This document shows positions 35,377 to 44,895 of a stretch of DNA of 62,825 nt, in pieces. The stretch is taken from contig NZ_JNZO01000042.1 in NCBI RefSeq assembly GCF_000717595.1, positions 1 to 62,825 on the forward strand, given 5' to 3'. Each line of letters starts with the position of its first letter. The stretch's first letter is position 1. The stretch is from Streptomyces flavochromogenes (GTDB lineage Bacteria > Actinomycetota > Actinomycetes > Streptomycetales > Streptomycetaceae). The notes under the pieces are model-generated. The model ran no database searches and was not told the origin of the DNA. It worked only from the letters and a program-made list of their open reading frames with translations. Both the position numbers and the translations under genes were made by a program.

Positions 35377-37436
35377 GTGACATCTCGGCTCTCTGGGAAG
35401 CCGAATCCATCGCCGTCATCGGCGCCAGCGAGCGCCCCGGCGCCCTGGGCCGCAAGCCGCTCGACTACCTCCTCCGGTACGGCTACAAGGGCCGCATCCT
35501 GCCGGTCAACCCGCGCTCACCGGAGATCCTCGGCGTCCCCGCGTACCCCAGCGTGAAGGATGCCCCGGGCCCCGTCGACCTGGCACTGATCATGGTCTCC
35601 GCCGAACGGGTCCCCGGCGCCGTCGACGACTGCGTGGCCGCCGGCGTCAAGCTCGCCGTCATCGCCTCCTCCGGCTTCGCCGAGACCGGCGAGGAGGGCG
35701 CCCGCCTCCAGGAGGAGATCGTCGCCAAGGCCCGCGCCGGCGGCCTGCGGATCATCGGTCCGAACTGCATCGGCGCCGTCGGGTACGAGAACCGCGTCCT
35801 CGCCACCTTCAGCCCCCTCTTCGGCGCCGAGTCCGTGCCCTTCGAGCCCGGCACCCTCGCCTTCGTCAGCCAGAGCGGCGCCCTCGGCTTCGGGGCCGCC
35901 AGCCTCGCCCTGGAGCGGGGCCTGCGCCCCGGCTGGGTCGTCAGCACCGGCAACGACGCCGACGTCACCGCCCTCGAAGTCCTGCGCGAGCTCGCCACCG
36001 TCCCCGAAGTCACCGGCCTGCTCGGCTACCTGGAGGACACCCCGGACATCGGGACCCTCCGTGAACTGGCCGGCTCCGGCAAGCCCGTGGCCCTCCTCAA
36101 GTCGGGCCGCACCGAGGCCGGCGGCCGGGCCGCCGCCTCGCACACCGGCGCCCTCGCCACCGACGACCGCGTCCTGGACGCGGCCCTGCGCGGCCTCGGC
36201 ATCGTCCGTGTCGACGACATCGACGAACTCCTCGACGTGGCACGGGTCTTCGAGTCCGAGCGGCGCCCCACCGGGAACCGCGTCGCCGTGGTCACCACCT
36301 CCGGCGGCTCCGGCATCCTCGCCGCCGACGCCGTCGAGGCCCACGGCCTGGAGCTCAGCAGCCTGGAGCCGCGCAGCAAGGAGGCGCTCGCCGAGATCGT
36401 CCCCGCCTTCGGGGCCATCGACAACCCCGTCGACATCACGGCCACGGTCCTCAGCGACCCCTCGCTCTTCGACCGCTCCCTCGACGTCCTGATCGCCGAC
36501 GACACCGTCGACATCATCGTCGCCGCCTTCTGCGTGATGGCCGGACCCGATGTCGAGAAGGCCGTCAACGCCCTCTCCCGGGCGGCCGAGAAGGGCGGCA
36601 AGCCCATCCTCGTCGCCCGCACCGGAGCGGACTTCCTCGCCCCCGACGCCCCGCGCGACCTGCGCGAGGCCGGACTCCCCGAGTACCCGACGCCGGCCCG
36701 CGCCCTGCGCGCCGCCGCCGCCCTCTGGGAGGTCAGCCGCCCCCGGACCCTGCCGGACGCCCCGCGCCCCGGAACCGTGCCCGGCCCCGGCGCCGAGGCC
36801 ACCGAGCCCGAGCTGAAGCGGCTCCTCGCCGAGGCCGGGATCGCGGTGCCGAAGGGCCGGATCGCCGAGAGCGCCGAGGACGCGGTGCGCGCCGTGACCG
36901 AGGTCGGCGGTACGGCGGTGCTCAAGGCCGTCGTCCCGGGCCTGCTCCACAAGACCGAGGCGGGGGGAGTGGAGATCGGCGTCACCGCCGACACCGCGCC
37001 CGAGGTCCACGCCCGGCTCGCCGCACTCGGCGGCCAGGTCCTCGTCGAGGAGCTGATCGACGGGAAGGGCGAGGGTGTCGAGCTGATCGTCGGCGTCCAC
37101 ACCACCGACCTGGGCCCGGTGCTCACCGCCGGTCTCGGGGGGATCTTCACCGAGGTCCTGGACGACGTCGGCCACCGGCTCCTGCCGCTCGCCCCCGGCG
37201 AGGGGGCCGCCCTCCTCGGCGGGCTGCGCGGCGCGAGGATACTCGGCGGTGCGCGGGGGCGGGCCGCGGTGGACATCGAGGCCGCCGCCGAACTCCTCCA
37301 CAAGGTAGGCGAGTTGGTGCAGGACTGGCCCGCCGGCTTCGCCCTGGATCTCAACCCGGTCCGCGTCCTCCCGACGGGCGCCGTCGTCCTCGACGCGGCC
37401 CTCGGCTTCGAAGCTCTCCAGGAGGCCGGGCGATGA
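35373..37436 (+). CDS. NDP-forming acyl-CoA synthetase (single-chain)
   Basis: 687 residues in the order CoA-binding domain ([23 protein letters not shown]), succinyl-CoA synthetase-like domains ([15 protein letters not shown]; phosphohistidine site [12 protein letters not shown] near residue 256), and an ATP-grasp domain ([17 protein letters not shown] ... [18 protein letters not shown]). This class makes an acyl-CoA from a carboxylic acid and ATP, forming ADP. It sits between hemA and hemL with ATGA overlaps at both ends, so its substrate is probably a product of the cluster. Nothing of this kind is needed for heme. Confidence 0.9.
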   Translation: MSDISALWEAESIAVIGASERPGALGRKPLDYLLRYGYKGRILPVNPRSPEILGVPAYPSVKDAPGPVDLALIMVSAERVPGAVDDCVAAGVKLAVIASSGFAETGEEGARLQEEIVAKARAGGLRIIGPNCIGAVGYENRVLATFSPLFGAESVPFEPGTLAFVSQSGALGFGAASLALERGLRPGWVVSTGNDADVTALEVLRELATVPEVTGLLGYLEDTPDIGTLRELAGSGKPVALLKSGRTEAGGRAAASHTGALATDDRVLDAALRGLGIVRVDDIDELLDVARVFESERRPTGNRVAVVTTSGGSGILAADAVEAHGLELSSLEPRSKEALAEIVPAFGAIDNPVDITATVLSDPSLFDRSLDVLIADDTVDIIVAAFCVMAGPDVEKAVNALSRAAEKGGKPILVARTGADFLAPDAPRDLREAGLPEYPTPARALRAAAALWEVSRPRTLPDAPRPGTVPGPGAEATEPELKRLLAEAGIAVPKGRIAESAEDAVRAVTEVGGTAVLKAVVPGLLHKTEAGGVEIGVTADTAPEVHARLAALGGQVLVEELIDGKGEGVELIVGVHTTDLGPVLTAGLGGIFTEVLDDVGHRLLPLAPGEGAALLGGLRGARILGGARGRAAVDIEAAAELLHKVGELVQDWPAGFALDLNPVRVLPTGAVVLDAALGFEALQEAGR

Positions 37437-38734
37437 GCGGCGCAGGGACGGCGAGCAGAGCGCTCTTCGAGCGGGCCCGCCGGGTCACCCCCGGCGGCGT
37501 CAACTCCCCGGTGCGCGCCTTCGGGGCCGTCGGCGGCACCCCGCCCTTCATGGCCTCGGCCCAGGGCCCGTACCTCACCGACGCCGACGGCAACGAGTAC
37601 GTCGACCTGATCTGCTCCTGGGGCCCGATGATCCTGGGCCACCGGCACCCGGCCGTCGTCGAGGCGGTCACCGGTGCCCTGGCACGCGGCACCTCCTTCG
37701 GCGCGCCGTCCACCGGGGAGGTCGAGCTCGCCGAGGAGATCGTCGATCGGGTCGCCCCGGTCGAGCAGGTCCGCCTCGTCAGCTCCGGCACCGAGGCGAC
37801 GATGTCGGCGATCCGACTCGCCCGCGGCTTCACCGGACGCGGCAAGATCGTGAAGTTCGTCGGCTGCTACCACGGTCACGTGGACGCGCTCCTCGCCTCG
37901 GCCGGCTCCGGTCTCGCCACCTTCGCCCTCCCCGACACCCCGGGCGTCACCGGAGCCCAGGCGAGCGACACGATCGTCCTGCCGTACAACGACCTGGCCT
38001 CCGTCGAGAAGGTCTTCGCCGAGATCGGCGACGAGATCGCCGCCGTGATCACGGAGGCCGCCCCCGGCAACATGGGCGCCGTGCCGCCGCTGCCCGGCTT
38101 CAACGCGGGCCTGAAGGAGATCACTTCACGGCACGGGGCGCTCTTCGTCTCCGACGAGGTGATGACCGGCTTCCGGGCCAGCCGCTCCGGCTGGTACGGC
38201 CGGGACGGCGTCGCCCCCGACCTGCTGACCTTCGGCAAGGTCATGGGCGGCGGCTTCCCCGCGGCGGCCTTCGGCGGGCGTGCCGACGTGATGGCCCACC
38301 TGGCCCCGGCCGGGCCCGTCTACCAGGCGGGCACGCTCTCGGGGAACCCGGTCGCCACCGCCGCCGGCCTCGCCACCCTCCGGCACAGCACCTCCGAGGT
38401 GTACGAGCGGCTCGACGAGGTCTCGGCGACGCTCGGCCGCGAGGTCTCGGCGGCTCTGACCAAGGAGGGCGTGGCGCACCGGGTCCAGTACTCGGGCACG
38501 ATGTTCTCGGTCTTCTTCACCGAGGACGAGGTCGTCGACTTCGACGGGGTCCGCGCCACGGAGTCGTACCGCTACACGCCCTTCTTCCACGAGCTCCTGC
38601 GTCGTGGTGTCTATCTGCCGCCCTCGCCCTTCGAGGCCTGGTTCATCTCGGCCTCGCACGACGACCGGGCGGTGAGCCGGGTGGTCGAGGCACTGCCGGC
38701 GGCGGCCGCGGCGGCCGCCGCGGCGACGCCCTGA
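37433..38734 (+). CDS. hemL: glutamate-1-semialdehyde 2,1-aminomutase
   Basis: 433 residues, a PLP enzyme converting glutamate-1-semialdehyde to 5-aminolevulinate. N-terminal [21 protein letters not shown] is the HemL signature; [28 protein letters not shown] and the PLP lysine in [19 protein letters not shown] are conserved. The Ala-rich end (nine Ala in the last 15 residues) is unusual. It is the last gene of the hemB-hemA-synthetase-hemL unit and is followed by a bidirectional terminator. Confidence 0.96.
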   Translation: MSGAGTASRALFERARRVTPGGVNSPVRAFGAVGGTPPFMASAQGPYLTDADGNEYVDLICSWGPMILGHRHPAVVEAVTGALARGTSFGAPSTGEVELAEEIVDRVAPVEQVRLVSSGTEATMSAIRLARGFTGRGKIVKFVGCYHGHVDALLASAGSGLATFALPDTPGVTGAQASDTIVLPYNDLASVEKVFAEIGDEIAAVITEAAPGNMGAVPPLPGFNAGLKEITSRHGALFVSDEVMTGFRASRSGWYGRDGVAPDLLTFGKVMGGGFPAAAFGGRADVMAHLAPAGPVYQAGTLSGNPVATAAGLATLRHSTSEVYERLDEVSATLGREVSAALTKEGVAHRVQYSGTMFSVFFTEDEVVDFDGVRATESYRYTPFFHELLRRGVYLPPSPFEAWFISASHDDRAVSRVVEALPAAAAAAAAATP

Positions 38735-38758
38735 CGTCAGGGCCGTGGGCGAGAGATC

Positions 38759-38794
38759 GGAAAGCCCCCGTGGCAGGGACCACGGGGGCTTTCC
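38759..38794. terminator. bidirectional terminator hemL/ohr
   Basis: GGAAAGCCCCCGTGG (38759-38773) and CCACGGGGGCTTTCC (38780-38794) form a perfect 15-bp stem with a 6-base loop between convergent genes. Near-identical GATCCNC(T) stretches repeat between 38810 and 38870. Confidence 0.9.
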
Positions 38795-38876
38795 CCTTCG
38801 CATCGGGACGGATCCACGTCGGCAGGGATCCGCTTCGGTGGAGATCCACTGCGGTGGAGATCCGCTTCTTGACGGG

Positions 38877-39293
38877 CTACGAGGCGAGGTTCACCCGCAC
38901 CTCGACATTCCCCCGGATCGCCTTCGAGTAGGGGCAGCGCCCGTGCGCCGCGTCGGCCAGGCGACGGGCCTCTTCGGCGTCGAATCCGGGGAGTTCGACG
39001 GTGAGGACGACCGACAGATGGAATCCGCTCTCCTCCTTGTGGAGCGCCACCTCGGCGAGGACCGTGTCGCCCGTCAGCGCGAGCCTGGACTCGCGTGCGG
39101 AGACCCGGAGCGCGCTGTGGAAGCAGGCGGCGTAGCCGGCGGCGAAGAGCTGCTCGGGGTTGGTCGCGGTGCCGGACCCTCCCACGGCCTTGGGACTCGA
39201 CAGCGGAAGGTCGAGCAGCCCGTCGGAGGAACGCACGGCGCCGTTGCGCCCGTCTCCGGTGGAGGTGACCTCGGCGGTGTAGACGACGGCCAT
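38877..39293 (-). CDS. ohr: organic hydroperoxide resistance protein (Ohr/OsmC)
   Basis: 138 residues, complete for the family. The peroxidatic Cys is in YAACFHSALRVSAR and the resolving Cys in HGRCPYSKAIRGN. Ohr reduces fatty-acid and other organic hydroperoxides with lipoylated partners. The MarR-type OhrR regulator usually next door is not present. The gene is divergent from the CoA-transferase gene. Confidence 0.93.
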   Translation of the reverse strand: MAVVYTAEVTSTGDGRNGAVRSSDGLLDLPLSSPKAVGGSGTATNPEQLFAAGYAACFHSALRVSARESRLALTGDTVLAEVALHKEESGFHLSVVLTVELPGFDAEEARRLADAAHGRCPYSKAIRGNVEVRVNLAS

Positions 39294-39445
39294 TTCGTCA
39301 TGCCTTTCGACATCGGGAAAGGGGGAATTCCCTCAGTCTCGGGTGCCGTCGAATTCCGGACGCTACGGATGTCCGCAGTTCCTTCCGGCGCCCTCCGGAA
39401 TAGCGTGGAAAGCATCACAGACCGTTGGACACGAGGGAGTTGGCC

Positions 39446-40555
39446 ATGGCGGGACCGCTGACCGGAGTGCGCGTACTGGAATTCGCGGGCTCGGCTCCGA
39501 CGGCGTTCGTCGGAACCGTTCTCTCGGGGCTCGGTGCCGATGTCGTACGGGTCGACCGGGCGCCCGGAGAGGCCGCCGGCCCCGACGCGCCGCGCCCCGC
39601 GGAGAACCCGCTCTCCCGCGGCCGCCGTTCGGTCGCCGTGGACCTCAAGAGCCCCGAGGGCGTCGAGCAGGCCCTGTCGCTCGTCGAGCACGCGGACATC
39701 CTGGTCGAGGGCTTCCGCCCCGGCGTCGCCGACCGGCTCGGCATCGGGCCGGAGGCGGCCCACGCGCGCAACCCGCGCCTCGTGTACGGGCGGGTCAGCG
39801 GCTGGGGCCAGCAGGGCGAGTGGGCGGGGCGCGCCGCCCACGACCTGGCCGTCCTGGCCCTGACCGGGGCGCTGGACGTCGACCCGGCCACCGGGGACCC
39901 GGTGCTCCCGCCGACCGCGTACCTCTCCAGCTTCGCCGGCGGCGCCAACGCCCATGTGCAGGGGCTGCTCGCCGCGCTCCACGAGCGGGAGCGCTCGGGC
40001 CGGGGCCAGGTCGTCGACACCGCGCTCGCGGACGGCGCCGCCCTGATCTCCACGCTGATCCACCAGTGGCGCGAGGTCCCCGGCAACCACACCGTCACCG
40101 ACGCCCCGCACTACTCGCTCTACCGGGCCGCCGACGGCCGCCACCTCGCGGTCGCCGCCATCGAGCCCCGGCTCTACCGGAACCTCCTGGAGCAGTTGGG
40201 CCTCACGGACGCCGGGGCCCTCGCCGAGGACGGCGGCCTCCCGGACCGCTCCGACCCGGCGGCCTGGCCCGCGCTGCGCGAACTGATCGCGGCCCGTTTC
40301 GCGACCCGGGACCGTGAGCACTGGGTGAAGGTCTTCGACGCCGTGGACGCGGGGGTGACCCCGGTCCTCACGGCCGCGGAGGCCGCCGCACACCACCAAC
40401 TCGCGGCCCGCGGGGCCTTCGTGGGGGTCGGCGACAGCGCCACCCTCCAGCCCGCCCCGCCCTCCCGCTTCGACCGCACCCCCGCCGAGGCCCCGGGCCG
40501 CGCGCCCCTCCCCGGCGAACACACGGAGGAGGTCCTCGCCGAGTGGCGGGGGTGA
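39446..40555 (+). CDS. CaiB/BaiF family protein, alpha-methylacyl-CoA racemase type
   Basis: 369 residues from ATG 39446 with GAGGGAG upstream. The order PLTGVRVLEFAGSAPTAFVGTVLSGLGADVVRVD, LVEGFRPGVADRLGIG, GRVSGWGQQGEWAGRAAHDLAVLALTG and GRGQVVDTALADGAALIS matches AMACR/MCR racemases, with His and Asp of the racemase base pair retained. It would epimerise or transfer a CoA thioester. Its place just past the hem/acyl-CoA synthetase unit suggests a shared CoA-bound substrate. Confidence 0.85.
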   Translation: MAGPLTGVRVLEFAGSAPTAFVGTVLSGLGADVVRVDRAPGEAAGPDAPRPAENPLSRGRRSVAVDLKSPEGVEQALSLVEHADILVEGFRPGVADRLGIGPEAAHARNPRLVYGRVSGWGQQGEWAGRAAHDLAVLALTGALDVDPATGDPVLPPTAYLSSFAGGANAHVQGLLAALHERERSGRGQVVDTALADGAALISTLIHQWREVPGNHTVTDAPHYSLYRAADGRHLAVAAIEPRLYRNLLEQLGLTDAGALAEDGGLPDRSDPAAWPALRELIAARFATRDREHWVKVFDAVDAGVTPVLTAAEAAAHHQLAARGAFVGVGDSATLQPAPPSRFDRTPAEAPGRAPLPGEHTEEVLAEWRG

Positions 40556-40630
40556 ACCCGGCCGAGTGGGGCGGGTGACCGCCTCGCTCGCCGGCATCCC
40601 GGAGCGGGCTCCGCCCACCGTCGGCGCCGC

Positions 40631-42847
40631 CTACCGCCGCTGTTCCCCCACCGGTACCGCCACCGGCGGGCCCGGCTGCCGGACCTCGTCCGAGCCGGCC
40701 GCGTGCCGGCCGCGCGTCCCCGGGCCGAGGCCGCCCGGCCACCAGTTCCACCGGCCGAGTGCCGTCATCAGGGCCGGCAGCACGTAGATCCGGATCACCA
40801 CCGCGTCGAGCAGGATCGCCGCCGCCAGGCCGACGCCCAGCTGCTTGAACTCCACCATGCTGAGCGTGCCGAACACGGCGAACACGGCCACCATGACGAT
40901 CGCCGCGCCGGTGACGACACCGGCGGAGCGGGTGATGCCGTCGCGGACGGCGTCGCGGACGCCGGCGCCGTCGAGGGCGGCCTCGCGGATCCGGCTCACG
41001 ACGAACACGTGGTAGTCCATCGAGAGTCCGAAGAGGACCACGAAGAGGAACAGCGGGAGCCAGGAGACGACCGCCCCCGAGCTGTGGAAGTCGAGCACGC
41101 CCTCGGCCCAGGTGTGCTGGAAGACCGCGACGAGGACGCCGAAGGAGGCGGCCGCCGACAGCAGGTTCAGGAGGATCGCGGAGAGCGCCACGGCCAGGGA
41201 GCGGAAGATGACGGCCATGGTGACGAAGGTCAGCAGCAGGACGAAGCCGACCACCCACGGCATCCGGTCCTTCAGGTGGCCGGTGAAGTCGACCCCCTGG
41301 GCGACCTTGCCGCCGACCGCGCCCTCGGCACCCCGGACGGGGGCGATCGCCTCGGGCACCCAGGCCCGCAGCAGTTCGAGGGACTCGCGTGCCCCGTCGC
41401 TCCTCGGCGAGTGAGGCGTGCCGACGGCGACGGTGTGCACGCGCTTGTCGGCCGACGCGCGGATCGAGGGCGTGCGGTCGTGGGCGAACAGATCCCGTCC
41501 CTCGGTGCGGCTCAGCAGGGCCCTGAGCGCATCCTCGACCTCGCCGGCCCGCCCGGCGGGGGCCCGCACGGCCACCTGGTGCACGGTGCCCTTGCCGGGG
41601 AAGGCGGCGGTCAGCCGGTCCATGGCCCGGACGACCGGGATGTCGCGCGACAGATCGTCGGAGCCGGGCTGCTTCAGCCGCATGTCGAGCGCCGGCAGGG
41701 CGAGGGCGAGCAGGGCGCCGACGGAGACCACGAGCGTGAGCGCGGGCCGTACGAGCGCGGGGCGCAGAAGCACGGGCCAGAGCCGGGATCCGGTGGAGCG
41801 CATGGTGAGCCGCCACAGGAGCGGCACCCTGGGACGGTCGACCCAGCGGCCGAGCTTGGCGAGGAGCGCGGGCAGCACGGTCAGCGAGGCCAGGACGGCG
41901 ACGGCCACGACGATGATCGACCCGGTGGCCAGGGAGGCGAACGTGGCCTCCTGGGCGAGGTAGAGGCCGGCCATCGAGACCATGACGGTGATGCCGGAGA
42001 CGACGACCGTGTGCCCCGAGGTCTCGGCGGCGATCTCGATGGCGTCGAGGTGCGAGGCGCCCTTCCGGCGTTCCTCACGCTCCCGCTTCAGATGGAAGAG
42101 CGAGTAGTCGACGCCGACGGCCATGCCCAGGAGCAGGATGACGTTGCTGACGGCGCTGGTCTCGGGCAGTACGTGCGAGGCGAGGGCCGACAGGCCGATC
42201 GCGGCGCCGACGCTGGACAGGGCGAGCAGGACCGGCACACCGGCGGCGATGATCGCGCCGAAGACGACGAGCAGGATCAGCAGGGTCAGCGGCAGGCTGA
42301 TCAGCTCGGCCTTCCTGAAGTCCTCGCCGAGGGTCTCGCCGAGCCCCTTGGCGGTGGAGCCGGTGCCGATCTGTTCGATCCTGATGCCCTCGTGGGCCTT
42401 CTCGGTGGCCGCGCTCGCGTCGAGCAGCGGCTGGACCCGGGTGTCGGCGTTCTCCGTGTCGCCCTTCATGGTCACCGGGAGCAGCAGCGCCTTGCCGTCG
42501 GGGGAGGGGACGGCGGCGCCGACGCTCTCCACCTCGGTGAGGGCCTTCATCCTCCCGGCGAGCTCCGCGGCGGCCTTCCGTGCGGTGGCGAGGTCGAGCG
42601 TTCCGTCGCTCGTGGCGGTGATGAGGACGTTCTCCTCGGGCTTCTCGGTGAAATGCCCCGAGGCCGTGATCCGGCCCGCTCGGCCGGACTCGCCGACCCC
42701 CGACTCCTCGTCGCTGATCTTCTGTGCTCCGGCGGTTCCGCCGAGGACCAGGCAGAGCGTGACGAAGACCACCCACAGCCCGATGGCGGACCACGGATGC
42801 GTGGCACTCCATCGAGCGATCCGTACCGTCGCCGGTTTCCTTCGCAT
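40631..42847 (-). CDS. MMPL/RND-family exporter
   Basis: 738 residues with two repeats of one membrane helix, a large extracellular domain and five helices, as in MmpL/ActII-3-type transporters. The charged helix motif GMAVGVDYSLFHLKREREERRKG and its second copy LFGLSMDYHVFVVSRIREA carry the proton-relay residues. Likely substrates are lipids or polyketides. The two-component pair upstream on the same strand may control it. Confidence 0.93.
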   Translation of the reverse strand: MRRKPATVRIARWSATHPWSAIGLWVVFVTLCLVLGGTAGAQKISDEESGVGESGRAGRITASGHFTEKPEENVLITATSDGTLDLATARKAAAELAGRMKALTEVESVGAAVPSPDGKALLLPVTMKGDTENADTRVQPLLDASAATEKAHEGIRIEQIGTGSTAKGLGETLGEDFRKAELISLPLTLLILLVVFGAIIAAGVPVLLALSSVGAAIGLSALASHVLPETSAVSNVILLLGMAVGVDYSLFHLKREREERRKGASHLDAIEIAAETSGHTVVVSGITVMVSMAGLYLAQEATFASLATGSIIVVAVAVLASLTVLPALLAKLGRWVDRPRVPLLWRLTMRSTGSRLWPVLLRPALVRPALTLVVSVGALLALALPALDMRLKQPGSDDLSRDIPVVRAMDRLTAAFPGKGTVHQVAVRAPAGRAGEVEDALRALLSRTEGRDLFAHDRTPSIRASADKRVHTVAVGTPHSPRSDGARESLELLRAWVPEAIAPVRGAEGAVGGKVAQGVDFTGHLKDRMPWVVGFVLLLTFVTMAVIFRSLAVALSAILLNLLSAAASFGVLVAVFQHTWAEGVLDFHSSGAVVSWLPLFLFVVLFGLSMDYHVFVVSRIREAALDGAGVRDAVRDGITRSAGVVTGAAIVMVAVFAVFGTLSMVEFKQLGVGLAAAILLDAVVIRIYVLPALMTALGRWNWWPGGLGPGTRGRHAAGSDEVRQPGPPVAVPVGEQRR

Positions 42848-42971
42848 GTGCGGTTCCCTCCCGTTGGCTTCGCGTCTGCGCGACGGGAGAAACGCTATGC
42901 ACGGCGGAATGACGGGAGTACGAGGTAAACCGGTGCGGTTTCCCGTAACGGCTGGACGGGAATTCCCGGCG

Positions 42972-43616
42972 CTACGACTCCAGGTAGCGGAGCACCGCGA
43001 GGATCCGCCGGCTGTAGCCGGTGGTGTGAGTCAGCTCCAGTTTGTCGAAGACGGTGTTGAGGTTCTTCTCCACCGAACTCAGCGAGATGTGCAGCTTCTG
43101 CGCGATGGCCGCGTTCGTGTGCCCCTCCGCGAGCGCCTCCAGGACCGTCCGCTCCCGGGGCGTCAGCGGCGCGAGCGGATCCCCGTGGGTGGTCCGGATG
43201 ACCAACTGCCGTACGACCTCCGGGTCGATGGCGGCCCCGCCGGCATGGATCCGCTCCAGCGCGTCGAGGAACTCCTCGACCTGCGCCACCCGGTCCTTGA
43301 GGAGATAGCCGACCCGCTCGGCGTTGGACGCGAGGAGCTGGGCGGCGTAATGGCGCTCGATGTGCTGCGAGAGCACGAGCACGCTCACCTCCGGCCAGCG
43401 CTCACGGATCTCGACGGCCGCCCGCAGCCCCTCGTCCGTATGGGTCGGGGGCATCCGGATGTCGACGACGACGACGTCCGGCCGTCGCTCCTCGACCTCC
43501 TTGAGCAGTGTCACCGCGTCCCCGAGCGCCGCCAGGACCTCGTGGCCCTCCTCGGCGAGCAGCCTGACCAGGCCCTCACGCAGCAGGGTCGAGTCTTCGG
43601 CAAGGATTACGCGCAC
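42972..43616 (-). CDS. NarL/LuxR-type response regulator
   Basis: 214 residues from GTG 43616, inside the end of the kinase gene (10-base overlap). The receiver domain has phospho-acceptor Asp52 in VVVVDIRMPPTHTDEGL, and the output domain a LuxR helix-turn-helix (LTPRERTVLEALAEGHTNAAIAQKL). It is transcribed after the kinase and upstream of the MMPL gene (124 bases). Confidence 0.94.
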   Translation of the reverse strand: MRVILAEDSTLLREGLVRLLAEEGHEVLAALGDAVTLLKEVEERRPDVVVVDIRMPPTHTDEGLRAAVEIRERWPEVSVLVLSQHIERHYAAQLLASNAERVGYLLKDRVAQVEEFLDALERIHAGGAAIDPEVVRQLVIRTTHGDPLAPLTPRERTVLEALAEGHTNAAIAQKLHISLSSVEKNLNTVFDKLELTHTTGYSRRILAVLRYLES

Positions 43617-44803
43617 GGCAGCTCCGCGGTGATGGTGGTCGGTCCCCCGAGGGGGCTGTGGATGTGCAGCACGCCGTCGAGCGCGGCCACCCGGCTGCGC
43701 AACCCGGTCAGGCCGCTGCCGGTCTCGCTCGCGCCGCCCGTGCCGTCGTCCTCGACCCGTACGGTGAGCCGCGCCCCGTCGAGGGCCACGGTCACCGAGA
43801 TCGCCGAGGCGGAGGAGTGCTTGGCCGCGTTCGTCACGGACTCCGACACCACGAAGTAGGCGGCGGTCTCGACCGGCCGGGGCAGCGGCGCGGCCACCTC
43901 GAAACGGGTCCGCAGCGGGATGCCGCTCCGCTCCGCGACGCCGCCGATCGCCTCTTCGAGCCCGAGGCTGTCGAGCGCCGACGGGTACACCCGCCAGGCC
44001 ACCTCGCGCAGTTCGGTCAGCACGCCCTGGGACTCCTCGTGCGCCTGGAGCAGCAGGGCGTCGGCCTGCTCGGGACGGCGGCCGCGGCGGGCCCGCCCGA
44101 TCAGCATGGCCAGCGCCACCAGGCGCTGCTGGACCCCGTCGTGGAGATCGCGCTCGATGCGCCGCCGTTCGGCGTCCACGGCCTCGACGACGGCGGCCCG
44201 GCTGGCGGCGAGTTCGTCGATACGGCGCTGGAGCAGCTCCCGCTCGGAGGGACCGAAGCACTCACGGGCGATACGGGCGTCGAGCGCGGCCAACGCGTAC
44301 AGCCCCTGGAGGTCGAGGAAGAGGAGCACGCCGCCGAGCAGGACCTGGGTGAGCAGTTCGTCCCAGTCGAGCGTGCCCCGTCCCGCGCCGTACGCCAGGA
44401 TGCCGGCCAGGACGGCGCCGAGGACGAGCAGCGCGATCACGACCGCGCAGAGCAGGCCCGCGTAACTGCGGACGGCGAGGTAGCGCAGGATCTTCCGGTC
44501 CGAGGCCTTGTAGTGCCCGGGGAAGAGATCGCCGAAGAAGGCGGAGCGGCGGGCCCGTTCGACGGTGACCAGGCGCCGGGCGCCGCCCATCAGGATCCCC
44601 AGGGCGCTGGAGCGGGTGCGCGGCCAGAGGAGGAACGGGCCCAGGGCCGTACCGACGACGAGGAAGTAGAAGGCGCCGAGCAGCGCGGTCGCGCAGCCGA
44701 GGAGGGTCCCCAGGCCGCGGCGGGGCCAGGACGGGACGGTCGTACGGGTGACGGGCCCGTCCACACCCGTGTCGTTCCCGGTAGCCCCTGCATCCCCGTG
44801 CAC
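43607..44803 (-). CDS. NarL-type sensor histidine kinase
   Basis: About 398 residues if translation starts at GTG 44803; GTG 44815 and 44762 are alternatives and none has a clear ribosome site. Three or four membrane helices (GTLLGCATALLGAFYFLVVG; AVVIALLVLGAVLAGILAYG; VLLGGVLLFLDLQGLYALAAL) precede a HisKA_3 H-box RRIERDLHDGVQQRLVALAM and an ATPase domain (VSESVTNAAKHSSASAI, TGSGLTGLRSRVAALDG). It phosphorylates the partner downstream; the signal is unknown. Confidence 0.9.
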   Translation of the reverse strand: MHGDAGATGNDTGVDGPVTRTTVPSWPRRGLGTLLGCATALLGAFYFLVVGTALGPFLLWPRTRSSALGILMGGARRLVTVERARRSAFFGDLFPGHYKASDRKILRYLAVRSYAGLLCAVVIALLVLGAVLAGILAYGAGRGTLDWDELLTQVLLGGVLLFLDLQGLYALAALDARIARECFGPSERELLQRRIDELAASRAAVVEAVDAERRRIERDLHDGVQQRLVALAMLIGRARRGRRPEQADALLLQAHEESQGVLTELREVAWRVYPSALDSLGLEEAIGGVAERSGIPLRTRFEVAAPLPRPVETAAYFVVSESVTNAAKHSSASAISVTVALDGARLTVRVEDDGTGGASETGSGLTGLRSRVAALDGVLHIHSPLGGPTTITAELPCA

Positions 44804-44822
44804 GGGGCCCGACACTAATGCG

Positions 44823-44860
44823 CCCGCACAGCCCGGGCAAGATCGCCAGGGCTGTGCGGG
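44823..44860. terminator. terminator after the DedA gene
   Basis: CCCGCACAGCCC (44823-44834) and GGGCTGTGCGGG (44849-44860) form a perfect 12-bp stem with a 14-base loop, just past the DedA stop on the minus strand. Confidence 0.75.
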
Positions 44861-44895
44861 AAGCGGTGCCGTACCGGTGGGGCGGGAGTCGCGGG

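Noticed and set aside
32922..38734. Ordinary heme biosynthesis operon
   Set aside because: hemC and hemD are missing, an acyl-CoA synthetase is embedded, and HemA and HemB look diverged. Not excluded if no other copies exist in the genome.
40703..42928. 741-codon open frame antisense to the MMPL gene
   Set aside because: Composition is Gly/Asp/Arg/His-rich and low-complexity, and the MMPL frame is unmistakable.
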